From contig JBGCEM010000175.1 of NCBI GenBank assembly GCA_045106335.1, positions 1 through 5,415 on the forward strand: a DNA stretch of 5,415 bases, written 5' to 3'. The position numbers and the translations under genes were made by a program. Below are positions 1-5,376 of the stretch, one piece after another. Numbering within the stretch: the stretch's first letter is position 1; the number at the start of each line of letters is the position of its first letter. The notes under the pieces were generated by a model. It searched no databases, was not told the DNA's origin, and saw only the letters and a program-made list of their open reading frames with translations. Origin of the DNA: Aliishimia sp045106335 (lineage in GTDB: Bacteria; Pseudomonadota; Alphaproteobacteria; Rhodobacterales; Rhodobacteraceae).

Positions 1-1
1 C

Positions 2-880
2 CCGATCCTCGGCGAAGCGGCGAGTAACGTGATGACCGCAAGTTTCGTGAACCGGAACAGCTATGCAACCTATGCCATGTTCGGCGTGCTGACGAACCTT
101 GGCGTCTACTTGAATATGGTTGATGAAGGGTCAGCCACCGCGGGCAAACGGCGTTGGCGCAATATGATCGAGACCTTCTTTGGAGGTGCCTGGATATTTG
201 CGATTGGTACTTTGCTGTGTCTTGCCGCCGTCGCGCTAACAGCGTCGCGGGCAGGTGCCTTGTCAGGGATTGTGGGACTCATCGTCTTTGCGCTTGCATG
301 GGCGGCCAAGCAGCAATCGTCGGAAAGCGGGCGTTCAACTGCGTCTGGTTTACTGGTCTTTGTCGGCCTGACTGCGCTTGTTGGTTTTATCGCATACGCG
401 AGTTCAGACGTTCTGATTGGACGGCTTATGAGGGCGGACGGTGAGGAGCTGCGCTTTCTTGTCTATCCGCAGATCATCGAAGGCATCCAGGCGCGTCCGT
501 TGCTTGGTCATGGGTTGGGTGCGTTCCAGGATGTTTTCCGGGCGTCGGTTCCACAGGAGGCCGGATTTGCCGAATGGGATCTTGCGCACTCCAGCTATCT
601 TGAGAATGCATTTGAAATGGGGCTACCCGCGGCAGGGGCGTTCTATCTTGCTCTTGGGTTGATTGGTGCAAAGTTAGTTCAAGGTGTTCGTATACGTCGC
701 CGCGATCGGATTTATGCCTGCGTTGCATTGGCGTGCTTTGTCACGGCGCTGGTTCATGCGACAGTCGATTTCAGTCTACAGATGCCAGCGACAGCGAGCT
801 TGTTTGCCGTGCTGTTGGCGTTGGGCTGGTCGCAGTCATATTCTGAGCTTGCGCGGCGCCGAGAGATGATTGGCGGCTGA
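2..880 (+). CDS. O-antigen ligase/polymerase-type membrane protein (Wzy/WaaL-like), 3' part
   Basis: Inner-membrane protein of the O-antigen ligase/polymerase superfamily (Wzy_C/PF04932 type), which joins undecaprenyl-diphosphate-linked oligosaccharides into longer chains or transfers them to an acceptor on the periplasmic side. The frame is open to the left edge, so the N-terminal half is missing; 292 residues are visible. Family signatures seen, numbered from the first visible codon: FVNRNSYATY near 15-24, TASRAGALSG near 80-89, GHGLGAFQDVF near 169-179, a periplasmic-loop motif AHSSYLENAFEMGLP near 195-209, and HATVDFSLQMPA near 252-263. Several hydrophobic segments alternate with basic loops such as RIRRRDR near 230-236. 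An in-frame GTG at 29 is not the start, because conserved sequence continues upstream of it. The C-terminus looks complete. Context (VPLPA-CTERM protein, sugar transferase, Wza-like exporter) points to EPS polymerisation, but sequence alone cannot separate polymerase, ligase and O-glycosylation ligase. Confidence 0.85.
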   Translation, partial: PILGEAASNVMTASFVNRNSYATYAMFGVLTNLGVYLNMVDEGSATAGKRRWRNMIETFFGGAWIFAIGTLLCLAAVALTASRAGALSGIVGLIVFALAWAAKQQSSESGRSTASGLLVFVGLTALVGFIAYASSDVLIGRLMRADGEELRFLVYPQIIEGIQARPLLGHGLGAFQDVFRASVPQEAGFAEWDLAHSSYLENAFEMGLPAAGAFYLALGLIGAKLVQGVRIRRRDRIYACVALACFVTALVHATVDFSLQMPATASLFAVLLALGWSQSYSELARRREMIGG

Positions 881-908
881 TTGTTCCCAGATGCGTTCAA
901 ATTATTCT
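881..908 (+). promoter_or_regulatory. Candidate sigma70-type promoter for the VPLPA-CTERM gene
   Basis: TTGTTC at 881-886 and TATTCT at 903-908 are separated by 16 bases, just after the stop of the polymerase-type gene. Transcription would begin near 915, leaving a leader of about 130 bases before the ATG at 1046. The match is modest, and read-through from the upstream gene is equally possible. Confidence 0.25.
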
Positions 909-1033
909 ATGGGGATTTGATTGTTTCTATATCGATTGATTTCGGCACTTTTTCGCCCAAGAAACGATTTACCCGATTCGGGTTTGCCATTATGAACAAT
1001 GCAAGAATCATAAATTTAATTCGACTTCACTTA

Positions 1034-1037
1034 GAGG
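1034..1037 (+). promoter_or_regulatory. Ribosome binding site that fixes the VPLPA-CTERM start
   Basis: GAGG lies 8 bases before the ATG at 1046. It supports that start over the open frame reaching back to a TTG at 881, and the protein then begins directly with a signal peptide. Confidence 0.75.
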
Positions 1038-1045
1038 TAATTAGT

Positions 1046-1615
1046 ATGAACAAAATGATGTGTGCTGTGGTGACGACTGCCGCACTTCTTTCAACGTCGG
1101 CATATGCAACGACGATTACGCAGACCTTTGATATTGAGGTTACATCAAACAATGTGCTTGACGGTATGGCTGATCCAAACGCGTTCATTGGCAGCACGGG
1201 CACTGGCTCCATTTCGTTTCTGGCTGGTGCCGCGGGAGCTTTTGTTGATGCGCTGTCTTTCAGCTTTACGCTTGATCTAGATGGCTTGGTGCAAACGTTC
1301 ACTAATGCCGACAATCCTTTTGGGCCTGCTGGTGGCTTTTTGGACAGCACAGGTGCACGTATTACCGCCATCTTCTTCGCCCTTCTCGATGATGACTTTG
1401 GGAATGGCAATTTTGATGTTATCGCCGCGCCCGGTATCGTTGACTTTAGCACAATTGGAATACTTCCGACTGGCCAGAGTGATATCGGAACTGTGTCTGT
1501 GGAAGTTCAGACCGTTTTGCCACCGGCATCTGTTCCACTGCCGGCAACGCTGCCTATGGCGCTGTTCGCATTGGGTGCGGTAGGGGCTGTGCGTAAGCTG
1601 AAGAACAAGTCCTAA
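1046..1615 (+). CDS. VPLPA-CTERM sorting domain-containing exported protein
   Basis: A 189-residue exported protein with the layout of exosortase substrates. It has an N-terminal Sec signal peptide (basic/hydrophobic residues 1-19, likely cleavage after AYA near 21), a low-complexity mid-region rich in Gly, Ala, Ser, Thr, Asp and Phe, and a C-terminal sorting tail. The tail has VPLPA at 163-167, a hydrophobic helix at about 168-182, and a basic end RKLKNKS. This matches the VPLPA variant of PEP-CTERM, common in Rhodobacterales and known to pair with a dedicated exosortase that cleaves the tail and couples the protein to surface or EPS export. No catalytic domain is recognised in the body. DDDFGNGNFD at 115-124 is acidic and could bind a cation, which is speculation. 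The start is set by GAGG at 1034-1037. The gene sits 19 bases before the next one, so the two are probably co-transcribed. No exosortase is visible in the window. Confidence 0.88.
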   Translation: MNKMMCAVVTTAALLSTSAYATTITQTFDIEVTSNNVLDGMADPNAFIGSTGTGSISFLAGAAGAFVDALSFSFTLDLDGLVQTFTNADNPFGPAGGFLDSTGARITAIFFALLDDDFGNGNFDVIAAPGIVDFSTIGILPTGQSDIGTVSVEVQTVLPPASVPLPATLPMALFALGAVGAVRKLKNKS

Positions 1616-1634
1616 AGCGGGCAGGGGCGAGACT

Positions 1635-2255
1635 ATGTGCGCTGCGCTCACAAAATTGATGCTGTGCCTTTTATTAGGTGCAGCATTTTTTGTTTCATCT
1701 CGTTTTATTAAGAACGCGCCAGCCTACACAGAAGATTTGCGGGCTGAGACGATCTACGGTGCAGAGCGTTTGCCGTTAACCGCTTCGATGTACGATCGCG
1801 GTGCGTATTTCTTTGAAGTTGCCTATACCTACATCAATGGCACGATTGATGTCCGTGCGCCGGGACAATTGGTTCCGCCTGTTAAGCAAATAATCGAAAA
1901 CGGACGCCTCGCGGAAGAGCTGGTGGCGAAAAGCCTTCTGGCTGATCCCGGCAATGCGCATGCTTGGGCATTGTTGGCAGAGGCGCGTTTGCTACAGGGA
2001 AGTGATGTAGCAGCGATCCTAGAGCCGCTACGAATCTCTTGGGCCCTTGCGCCCAATAGCGCTGTGCTGGCTGAGAAACGGTTGCAGCTGGTTGCAAATT
2101 TGATTGAGATATATGATGCGGCCTCATCGCTAAACACGGATATTTCCAGAATTCAGACAGACGCCACACTATTGGCGCGCTTTGATCCGCGCCCCTTAGA
2201 AGTCTTTCTTGAAATGTCGGATGGTTTAGAAGCGATGATCGGGACCGAAAGCTAG
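1635..2255 (+). CDS. Membrane-anchored TPR-like protein of unknown function
   Basis: A 206-residue protein that I do not recognise as a named family. Residues 6-22 (LTKLMLCLLLGAAFFVS) form one hydrophobic segment, an uncleaved anchor or signal peptide, so the rest should face the periplasm. Residues about 91-125 read like a tetratricopeptide helix pair (AEELVAKSLLADPGNAHAWA, then LLAEARLLQG), and 127-155 (EPLRISWALAPNSAVLAEKR) resemble a second degenerate repeat with the typical Asp/Ala-Pro-Asn turn. The start ATG has AGGGG 7 bases upstream (1623-1627). Coupling to the VPLPA-CTERM gene (19-base gap) and the polymerase-type gene suggests a periplasmic scaffold or assembly factor for EPS or exosortase-linked export; this is inferred from context. 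The 3' end overlaps the convergent small gene by 4 bases. Confidence is high that it is a gene and low on function. Confidence 0.8.
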   Translation: MCAALTKLMLCLLLGAAFFVSSRFIKNAPAYTEDLRAETIYGAERLPLTASMYDRGAYFFEVAYTYINGTIDVRAPGQLVPPVKQIIENGRLAEELVAKSLLADPGNAHAWALLAEARLLQGSDVAAILEPLRISWALAPNSAVLAEKRLQLVANLIEIYDAASSLNTDISRIQTDATLLARFDPRPLEVFLEMSDGLEAMIGTES

Positions 2256-2557
2256 TTTCCGCTGACAGCCAGCTGGTAGTAGTTAACCATTCGTTCCAAG
2301 TAGGAAGGCGGCCGACGGGTCGCAATCCGAGACAGTGATTCTAGCTGCCATGCAGTGCGCTGCAGTACTCTCGCCTGACGTTGGGTAGCCGGAGTTTGAG
2401 GGCCCGCAAGCAGGGCGCTTAGCTCAAGCTCCAACTCGTCGATCTTGACCTGAGCCGCAGCAATGAATTCAGAAGGCGTGATTGATGCATGTACAGGTAC
2501 CGTCGTGATCCCAATACTTAACGCGACTGCGGCGCTCAAAGCAATTTTCTTCAACAT
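2252..2557 (-). CDS. Small exported protein of unknown function, downstream of sugar transferase
   Basis: A 101-residue protein with a clear Sec signal peptide: MLKKIALSAAVALSIGITTV, then PVHA with probable cleavage after Ala near residue 24. The mature part is about 77 residues and mostly helical: an amphipathic segment IDELELELSALLAG, a Gln/Arg-rich segment (TQRQARVLQRTAWQLESL) and a tail ERMVNYYQLAVSGN. It has no Cys after the signal, so it is not a lipoprotein. No known domain is recognised. The ATG at 2557 is chosen over an upstream in-frame GTG at 2605 because AAGGAA lies 6 bases before it and the signal peptide begins there. It follows the sugar transferase by 62 bases on the same strand and is probably the last gene of that unit. 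A periplasmic role linked to EPS is inferred only from position. Confidence 0.72.
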   Translation of the reverse strand: MLKKIALSAAVALSIGITTVPVHASITPSEFIAAAQVKIDELELELSALLAGPQTPATQRQARVLQRTAWQLESLSRIATRRPPSYLERMVNYYQLAVSGN

Positions 2558-2563
2558 CTTATA

Positions 2564-2569
2564 TTCCTT
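2564..2569 (-). promoter_or_regulatory. Ribosome binding site that fixes the small exported protein's start
   Basis: The minus strand reads AAGGAA here, 6 bases before the ATG at 2557. It decides the start in favour of the signal-peptide methionine rather than the GTG at 2605. Confidence 0.7.
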
Positions 2570-2619
2570 CCGGCCAACATCGTAGCACTGCAAATCAAAT
2601 CGCACAACGAGGGGCCTAC

Positions 2620-3315
2620 CTATTTACTACCAAAACCGGTCAATATGACCTTAATTGTCCGCCAAATAATGTACAGATCAAGACGTCCGCAAGAACGGGA
2701 CGCATACATGTTGTCATACTTTGCTTTTGATACAGTCATTTCGGACCCTTCAGCATAGCCCATTTCAACTTGCGCGAGCCCTGTGATACCAGGCTTTATG
2801 CGATGACGCTCTTTGTATCCCACAAGTGCCTTTGAGAATTCTTCAGCATGGCTAAACGCGTCAGGGCGCGGTCCGATGAGGCTCATTTCGCCGCGCAGGA
2901 CGTTCCAGAAGTTCGGTAATTCGTCGATGCGCATCTTGCGCATAATCTTCCCGAGACGTGTGATCCTGTGTGTTTCCAGATCATCATCGGCCTCGCGTAC
3001 ATTGGTGGCGTCACAGGTCATCGTGCGGAATTTGACCATGTTGAAGGGCCGGCCATAGCGGCCCATTCGGACCTGCCAAAAAAGAAGGGGCCCTTTGTTG
3101 AAAAACGGGTTCAAAACTAAAAGAACCAAGCCGCATGAAATAATGAACGGTGCAGCAAGAATAGTCAGCCCATAGTCGCAGAGCAGTTTGAAAGCGCGAA
3201 ATTTAAGGGACCAGCGTTCTGGACCGCCTTTGACAATATCATCAATCTGATAGAAGTCAGGTGATATGGCAGAGCTTCCGGACGAAAATTCCGTCCAGCG
3301 ATTCATATGTGTCAT
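2620..3315 (-). CDS. Undecaprenyl-phosphate sugar-phosphate transferase (WcaJ/ExoY-type initiating enzyme)
   Basis: A 231-residue bacterial sugar transferase (PF02397 type). It moves a sugar-1-phosphate from a nucleotide sugar to undecaprenyl phosphate at the cytoplasmic face of the inner membrane, the first step of EPS repeat-unit synthesis. Seen: a basic N-terminal region, one hydrophobic re-entrant segment at about 44-69 with a central Pro56, FNMVKFRTM at 91-99, RITRLGKIMRKMRIDELP at 117-134 containing the Asp131-Glu132 dyad that is catalytic in this family, RGEMSLIGPRP at 141-151, and RHRIKPGITGLAQVEMGYAE near 170-189. Length and the single membrane segment fit the short monotopic form (ExoY, PglC) rather than the long WbaP/WcaJ form with extra transmembrane helices. 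The sugar specificity cannot be read from the sequence. The ATG at 3315 has a weak GGAA 7 bases upstream; Met4 at 3306 is an alternative start. The gene follows the export lipoprotein by 161 bases on the same strand. Confidence 0.93.
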   Translation of the reverse strand: MTHMNRWTEFSSGSSAISPDFYQIDDIVKGGPERWSLKFRAFKLLCDYGLTILAAPFIISCGLVLLVLNPFFNKGPLLFWQVRMGRYGRPFNMVKFRTMTCDATNVREADDDLETHRITRLGKIMRKMRIDELPNFWNVLRGEMSLIGPRPDAFSHAEEFSKALVGYKERHRIKPGITGLAQVEMGYAEGSEMTVSKAKYDNMYASRSCGRLDLYIIWRTIKVILTGFGSK

Positions 3316-3333
3316 AAGAATATTCCAGCAGCA

Positions 3334-3360
3334 AACAAACTATCTCTATAGTTGTTTGTT
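3334..3360. repeat. Imperfect inverted repeat upstream of the sugar transferase
   Basis: AACAAACTAT (3334-3343) faces ATAGTTGTTTGTT (3348-3360) across a 4-base spacer. Six inner base pairs are perfect (AACTAT/ATAGTT) and the outer part pairs only with a bulge. It lies 18-45 bases before the sugar transferase ATG. It could be an operator or a hairpin in the leader. The right arm recurs at 4703-4716. Confidence 0.4.
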
Positions 3361-3476
3361 AGCGGATCAGATCGCTTGTGGAAACATCTTTTGGGCGAAT
3401 TTTTGCCAAATTTGACTATTTTCAATTTTGAGTTGAACAGTGGGGGCCAGTAGATGGTATTATGCCCGATTATTCA

Positions 3477-4604
3477 TCAATCAACCACTTCCCGCGGTGT
3501 TGGTATGAATAGGTTGAATGCGGAGAAGAATCCGTTGATCTCAGATATCGTGCTTGTAGAGACGTAGAGGATATCGTCGTTAGCCAGATCGAACGCCTGC
3601 GCAACGAACAGCGCCTGCGGCTCTTTCATATTGAACTGAAAGATCGCAGGGACTGTGTCACCAGAGAACGGTGATGTATCCACGCCAAGTGCGACAGCGT
3701 CAGACCTTGGGATCAAGCGGTAGACAAAGACACCACGCGGGTCGCCACGACCTTGTTGCAAGCCTCTTGCGGTGCCTAAAGCCTTAACTAGCGTGCGACC
3801 AGACTCCAGAACGGTGAAGTTCGCATTCGTACCACCTGCGCCAAGAACAGTGAAATCATAGTCTAGCGGTTCAAATCGAATGATGTCGCCTGCCTGCAAA
3901 TGGATCTGCAGTTCTGGGTTCTCATAGATGTCGACAAGCCGTGCGGAGGCTGTTCTATTGCCACGGCTCATGACAACGCGGATGTCTTCGGGTTGCGCTG
4001 TTGGCCCGCCTGCAAGTGCGATAACGTCCGTCAGGTGCTTACTGTTTTGGTTGATCGAATAGGTGCCGGGTGCTCCAATGTTGCCCACAAGTGTGACCTG
4101 CGCGCTCTGGCGGTCTACGAGGTTCACAATCGCTGTTGGAGACACAAGGACTTCGCCAAGACGACGTGTCAGAAACCGCTCAAAACCCTGAACACTGTTT
4201 CCAGCGGCCCGCACCCGACCGATTGGCGGCACGCTGATCATGCCGTCGGTCCCAACCTGTTGTGGTGGCAGGGCCGTTGTTGAGATCGGTGCAAGAGATG
4301 AGTTGGTGATATCGAGAAAACCGCCGTCACTAGTTGATACGATGGCGACCTGAACGCTGTCCCCGACACCGATGGCAATGGGTGCTGCGCCCTGATCGGG
4401 AAGGAATGACAAACTTTCGCTTGCTTCGTTAAGGTTGCTTGCCAATGCCGCGACGGTACTGTCGACTTGGATCACCGCATAGGGGCGATCGTCGCGCGTT
4501 TTGACTGTGACCGCATCTTTGTCTCCAAGGATGGCATCAACCCGAGGGCCGGTGCTGCCGCAAGCGGCAAGAAGAAGACATAAAGAAAGCGCGCGAAAAA
4601 TCAT
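3477..4604 (-). CDS. Outer-membrane polysaccharide export lipoprotein (Wza/KpsD/OPX family)
   Basis: A 375-residue polysaccharide export protein that would form the periplasm-spanning and outer-membrane channel for the polymer. Seen: a lipoprotein signal peptide with lipobox LLAAC and acylated Cys15; a Poly_export domain (PF02563 type) at about 76-163, starting IGVGDSVQVAIV and including DGMISVPPIGRVRAAG and VLVSPTAIVNLV; a first SLBB-like domain at about 167-240 (VTLVGNIGAPGTYSI, LTDVIALAGGPTAQPEDIRV, QAGDIIRFEP); a second, less regular SLBB-like part at about 250-348 (FTVLGAGGTNANFTV, LVKALGTARGL, FVAQAFDLANDDILYVS); and a C-terminal segment ISEINGFFSAFNLF at 353-366 in the place of the amphipathic helix that builds the Wza outer-membrane ring. 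Length matches Wza (about 380). The ATG has GGAG 8 bases upstream (4613-4616). It is first in the minus-strand unit and divergent from brnTA. No Wzc-type co-polymerase is adjacent. Confidence 0.93.
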   Translation of the reverse strand: MIFRALSLCLLLAACGSTGPRVDAILGDKDAVTVKTRDDRPYAVIQVDSTVAALASNLNEASESLSFLPDQGAAPIAIGVGDSVQVAIVSTSDGGFLDITNSSLAPISTTALPPQQVGTDGMISVPPIGRVRAAGNSVQGFERFLTRRLGEVLVSPTAIVNLVDRQSAQVTLVGNIGAPGTYSINQNSKHLTDVIALAGGPTAQPEDIRVVMSRGNRTASARLVDIYENPELQIHLQAGDIIRFEPLDYDFTVLGAGGTNANFTVLESGRTLVKALGTARGLQQGRGDPRGVFVYRLIPRSDAVALGVDTSPFSGDTVPAIFQFNMKEPQALFVAQAFDLANDDILYVSTSTISEINGFFSAFNLFIPTPREVVD

Positions 4605-4702
4605 TGTAATAGCTCCAACTGGCAGTTTCTATTCAAGATCACGAGAAAGCCGACCGTGCAAGATATGATTAACCTTAAGTCATTGAGTGTTGAGTTATCG
4701 CA

Positions 4703-4716
4703 ATAGTTGTTTTGTT
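4703..4716. repeat. Second copy of the ATAGTTGTTT(T)GTT motif, upstream of the export gene
   Basis: ATAGTTGTTTTGTT here matches ATAGTTGTTTGTT at 3348-3360 except for one extra T. It lies about 100 bases upstream of the Wza-like start on the minus strand, in the 212-base divergent region with brnTA. A shared regulator site is possible; chance in AT-rich spacer is not excluded. Confidence 0.35.
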
Positions 4717-4780
4717 CCGAGGCTGTACGCCTTTCGTCTGGGGCAATTTTAATCTGTTGAGAAATGCAGCGGCTAGGCTC

Positions 4781-4808
4781 TTGATTCCTTCATAAGTTAT
4801 TGTATATA
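4781..4808 (+). promoter_or_regulatory. Candidate brnTA promoter, probably giving a leaderless transcript
   Basis: TTGATT (4781-4786) and TATATA (4803-4808) are separated by 16 bases. Transcription would start near 4814-4817, at or within a few bases of the toxin ATG at 4817, and no Shine-Dalgarno sequence is present before that ATG. Both observations point to a leaderless or nearly leaderless message. Confidence 0.6.
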
Positions 4809-4815
4809 CGATAAC
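4796..4815. promoter_or_regulatory. Palindromic operator over the brnTA -10 region
   Basis: GTTATTGTATATACGATAAC is a 20-base palindrome with a single mismatched pair (T4801 against G4810) and a perfect 8-base core GTATATAC. It covers the -10 box and ends one base before the toxin ATG. Ribbon-helix-helix antitoxins such as BrnA repress their own operons by binding palindromes at the promoter, so this is the expected site for the antitoxin or the toxin-antitoxin complex. Confidence 0.65.
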
Positions 4816-4816
4816 G

Positions 4817-5065
4817 ATGACAACGATCGTTTGGGATTCTTCTAAACAACGGATAAACTTGGCGCATCATGGATTGGATTTTGCTGATCTCGACGAGTGG
4901 TTTTTCCTTGAGGCCATAATCGTCCCTGCCAAGTCAGACCGACATATGGCAATCGGCCGCCTGCACGATGGGACCATCGCCGTTGTCTTTGCCGTTCTGG
5001 GGACGGAAGGCGTGTCGGTGATCTCAATGCGTCCCGCAAGCCGCAAGGAAAGGAGCCTGCTATGA
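4817..5065 (+). CDS. brnT: BrnT family type II toxin (ribonuclease)
   Basis: An 82-residue toxin of the BrnT family (PF04365), a RelE-like fold whose characterised Brucella member cuts RNA and stops growth until neutralised by BrnA. Seen: the N-terminal hallmark VWDSSKQRINLAHHGLDFAD at 5-24 (family pattern WD..K...N..KHG..F), RHMAIGRLHDGTIAVVFAV at 42-60 for the central strands, and ISMRPASRKER at 69-79, the conserved C-terminal ISxRxAxxxER. It is slightly short: the Asp/Gly-rich loop before the IGR strand is reduced, and the chain ends two residues after the ER motif, where many homologues continue with an aromatic/acidic tail. There is no upstream start option: a TAA at 4793-4795 closes the frame and only ATT/ATA-type codons follow. 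It overlaps brnA by 4 bases (ATGA), indicating translational coupling. Whether it is active cannot be told from sequence. Confidence 0.9.
   Translation: MTTIVWDSSKQRINLAHHGLDFADLDEWFFLEAIIVPAKSDRHMAIGRLHDGTIAVVFAVLGTEGVSVISMRPASRKERSLL
5050..5055 (+). promoter_or_regulatory. Strong ribosome binding site for the antitoxin, inside brnT
   Basis: AAGGAG lies 6 bases before the brnA ATG at 5062 and is preceded by a second AAGGAA (5045-5050). The antitoxin has a strong ribosome site while the toxin has none, which would favour excess antitoxin. Confidence 0.7.
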
Positions 5066-5376
5066 CAGATAAAAAACAACAGCTAATTTCGGACGCTGAG
5101 GAGGAACAGATTCAGAAGTTGATCGCGAGTGACCCTGACGCACCCGAAGTTACTGACGTTCAAATTGCCGAGGCGAGACCCTTCACGGAAGCTTTTCCAG
5201 TCCTCGCCAAGAAGATGCACAAAAATGTTGGGGGAAGACCGAAAGCTTCAAACCCTAAAGTTCCAGTGTCAATTCGCCTTGATAGGGATGTTGTTGCTAA
5301 GCTTAGAGCGACGGGGCCGGGGTGGCAGAGCCGCGTGAATGAAATGCTGCGGCGTGAAGTTTTGAGCGAGGGGTGA
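5062..5376 (+). CDS. brnA: BrnA family antitoxin (ribbon-helix-helix)
   Basis: A 104-residue antitoxin of the BrnA family (PF14384), which binds and blocks BrnT and represses the operon through its DNA-binding domain. Seen: an acidic, helical N-terminal part (DAEEEQIQKLIASDPDAPEV at 11-30) and the segment TDVQIAEARPFTEAFPVLAKK at 31-51, the usual toxin-facing region; a basic linker GGRPKASNPK at 57-66; then the ribbon-helix-helix: strand VPVSIRL at 67-73, first helix DRDVVAKLRATG at 74-85, turn PGW at 86-88, and second helix QSRVNEMLRREV at 89-100. The family mark (I/L)RLDxDVVxxxRATGxGWQxRxN is fully present. The ATG sits in the ATGA overlap with brnT and has AAGGAG 6 bases upstream. The only DNA left in the window after the stop is 39 bases with no clear terminator. 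Confidence 0.9.
   Translation: MTDKKQQLISDAEEEQIQKLIASDPDAPEVTDVQIAEARPFTEAFPVLAKKMHKNVGGRPKASNPKVPVSIRLDRDVVAKLRATGPGWQSRVNEMLRREVLSEG

Noticed and set aside
971..983. Hairpin ACCCG-ATT-CGGGT as a terminator after the polymerase-type gene
   Set aside because: The stem is only 5 base pairs and is followed by TTTG rather than a real T tract; too weak to call.
881..1045. Extension of the VPLPA-CTERM reading frame back to a TTG at 881
   Set aside because: The added 55 residues would bury the signal peptide, and the GAGG ribosome site with ATG at 1046 is a much better start.
1388..1417. DDDFGNGNFD in the VPLPA protein as a calcium-binding loop
   Set aside because: Spacing does not match an EF-hand or dockerin loop well enough, and it occurs once; noted only as an acidic patch.
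1027..1452. 141-residue minus-strand open frame opposite the VPLPA-CTERM gene
   Set aside because: It is antisense to a gene with a clear signal peptide and sorting tail, and its composition (Ser/Pro/Lys-rich, no motifs) is that of a shadow frame.
2558..2605. GTG start at 2605 for the small exported protein
   Set aside because: It would put 16 polar residues ahead of an otherwise standard signal peptide; AAGGAA is correctly spaced only for the ATG at 2557.
3387..3412. Inverted repeat TTTGGGC...GCCAAA in the spacer after the export gene
   Set aside because: Pairing is short and needs a bulged G, with no T tract on the minus strand; not a convincing terminator or attenuator.
3900..4283. 127-residue plus-strand open frame opposite the export gene
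   Set aside because: It lies wholly antisense to a well-supported Wza-like coding region, and its translation is Cys/His/Trp-rich with no domain; a shadow frame.
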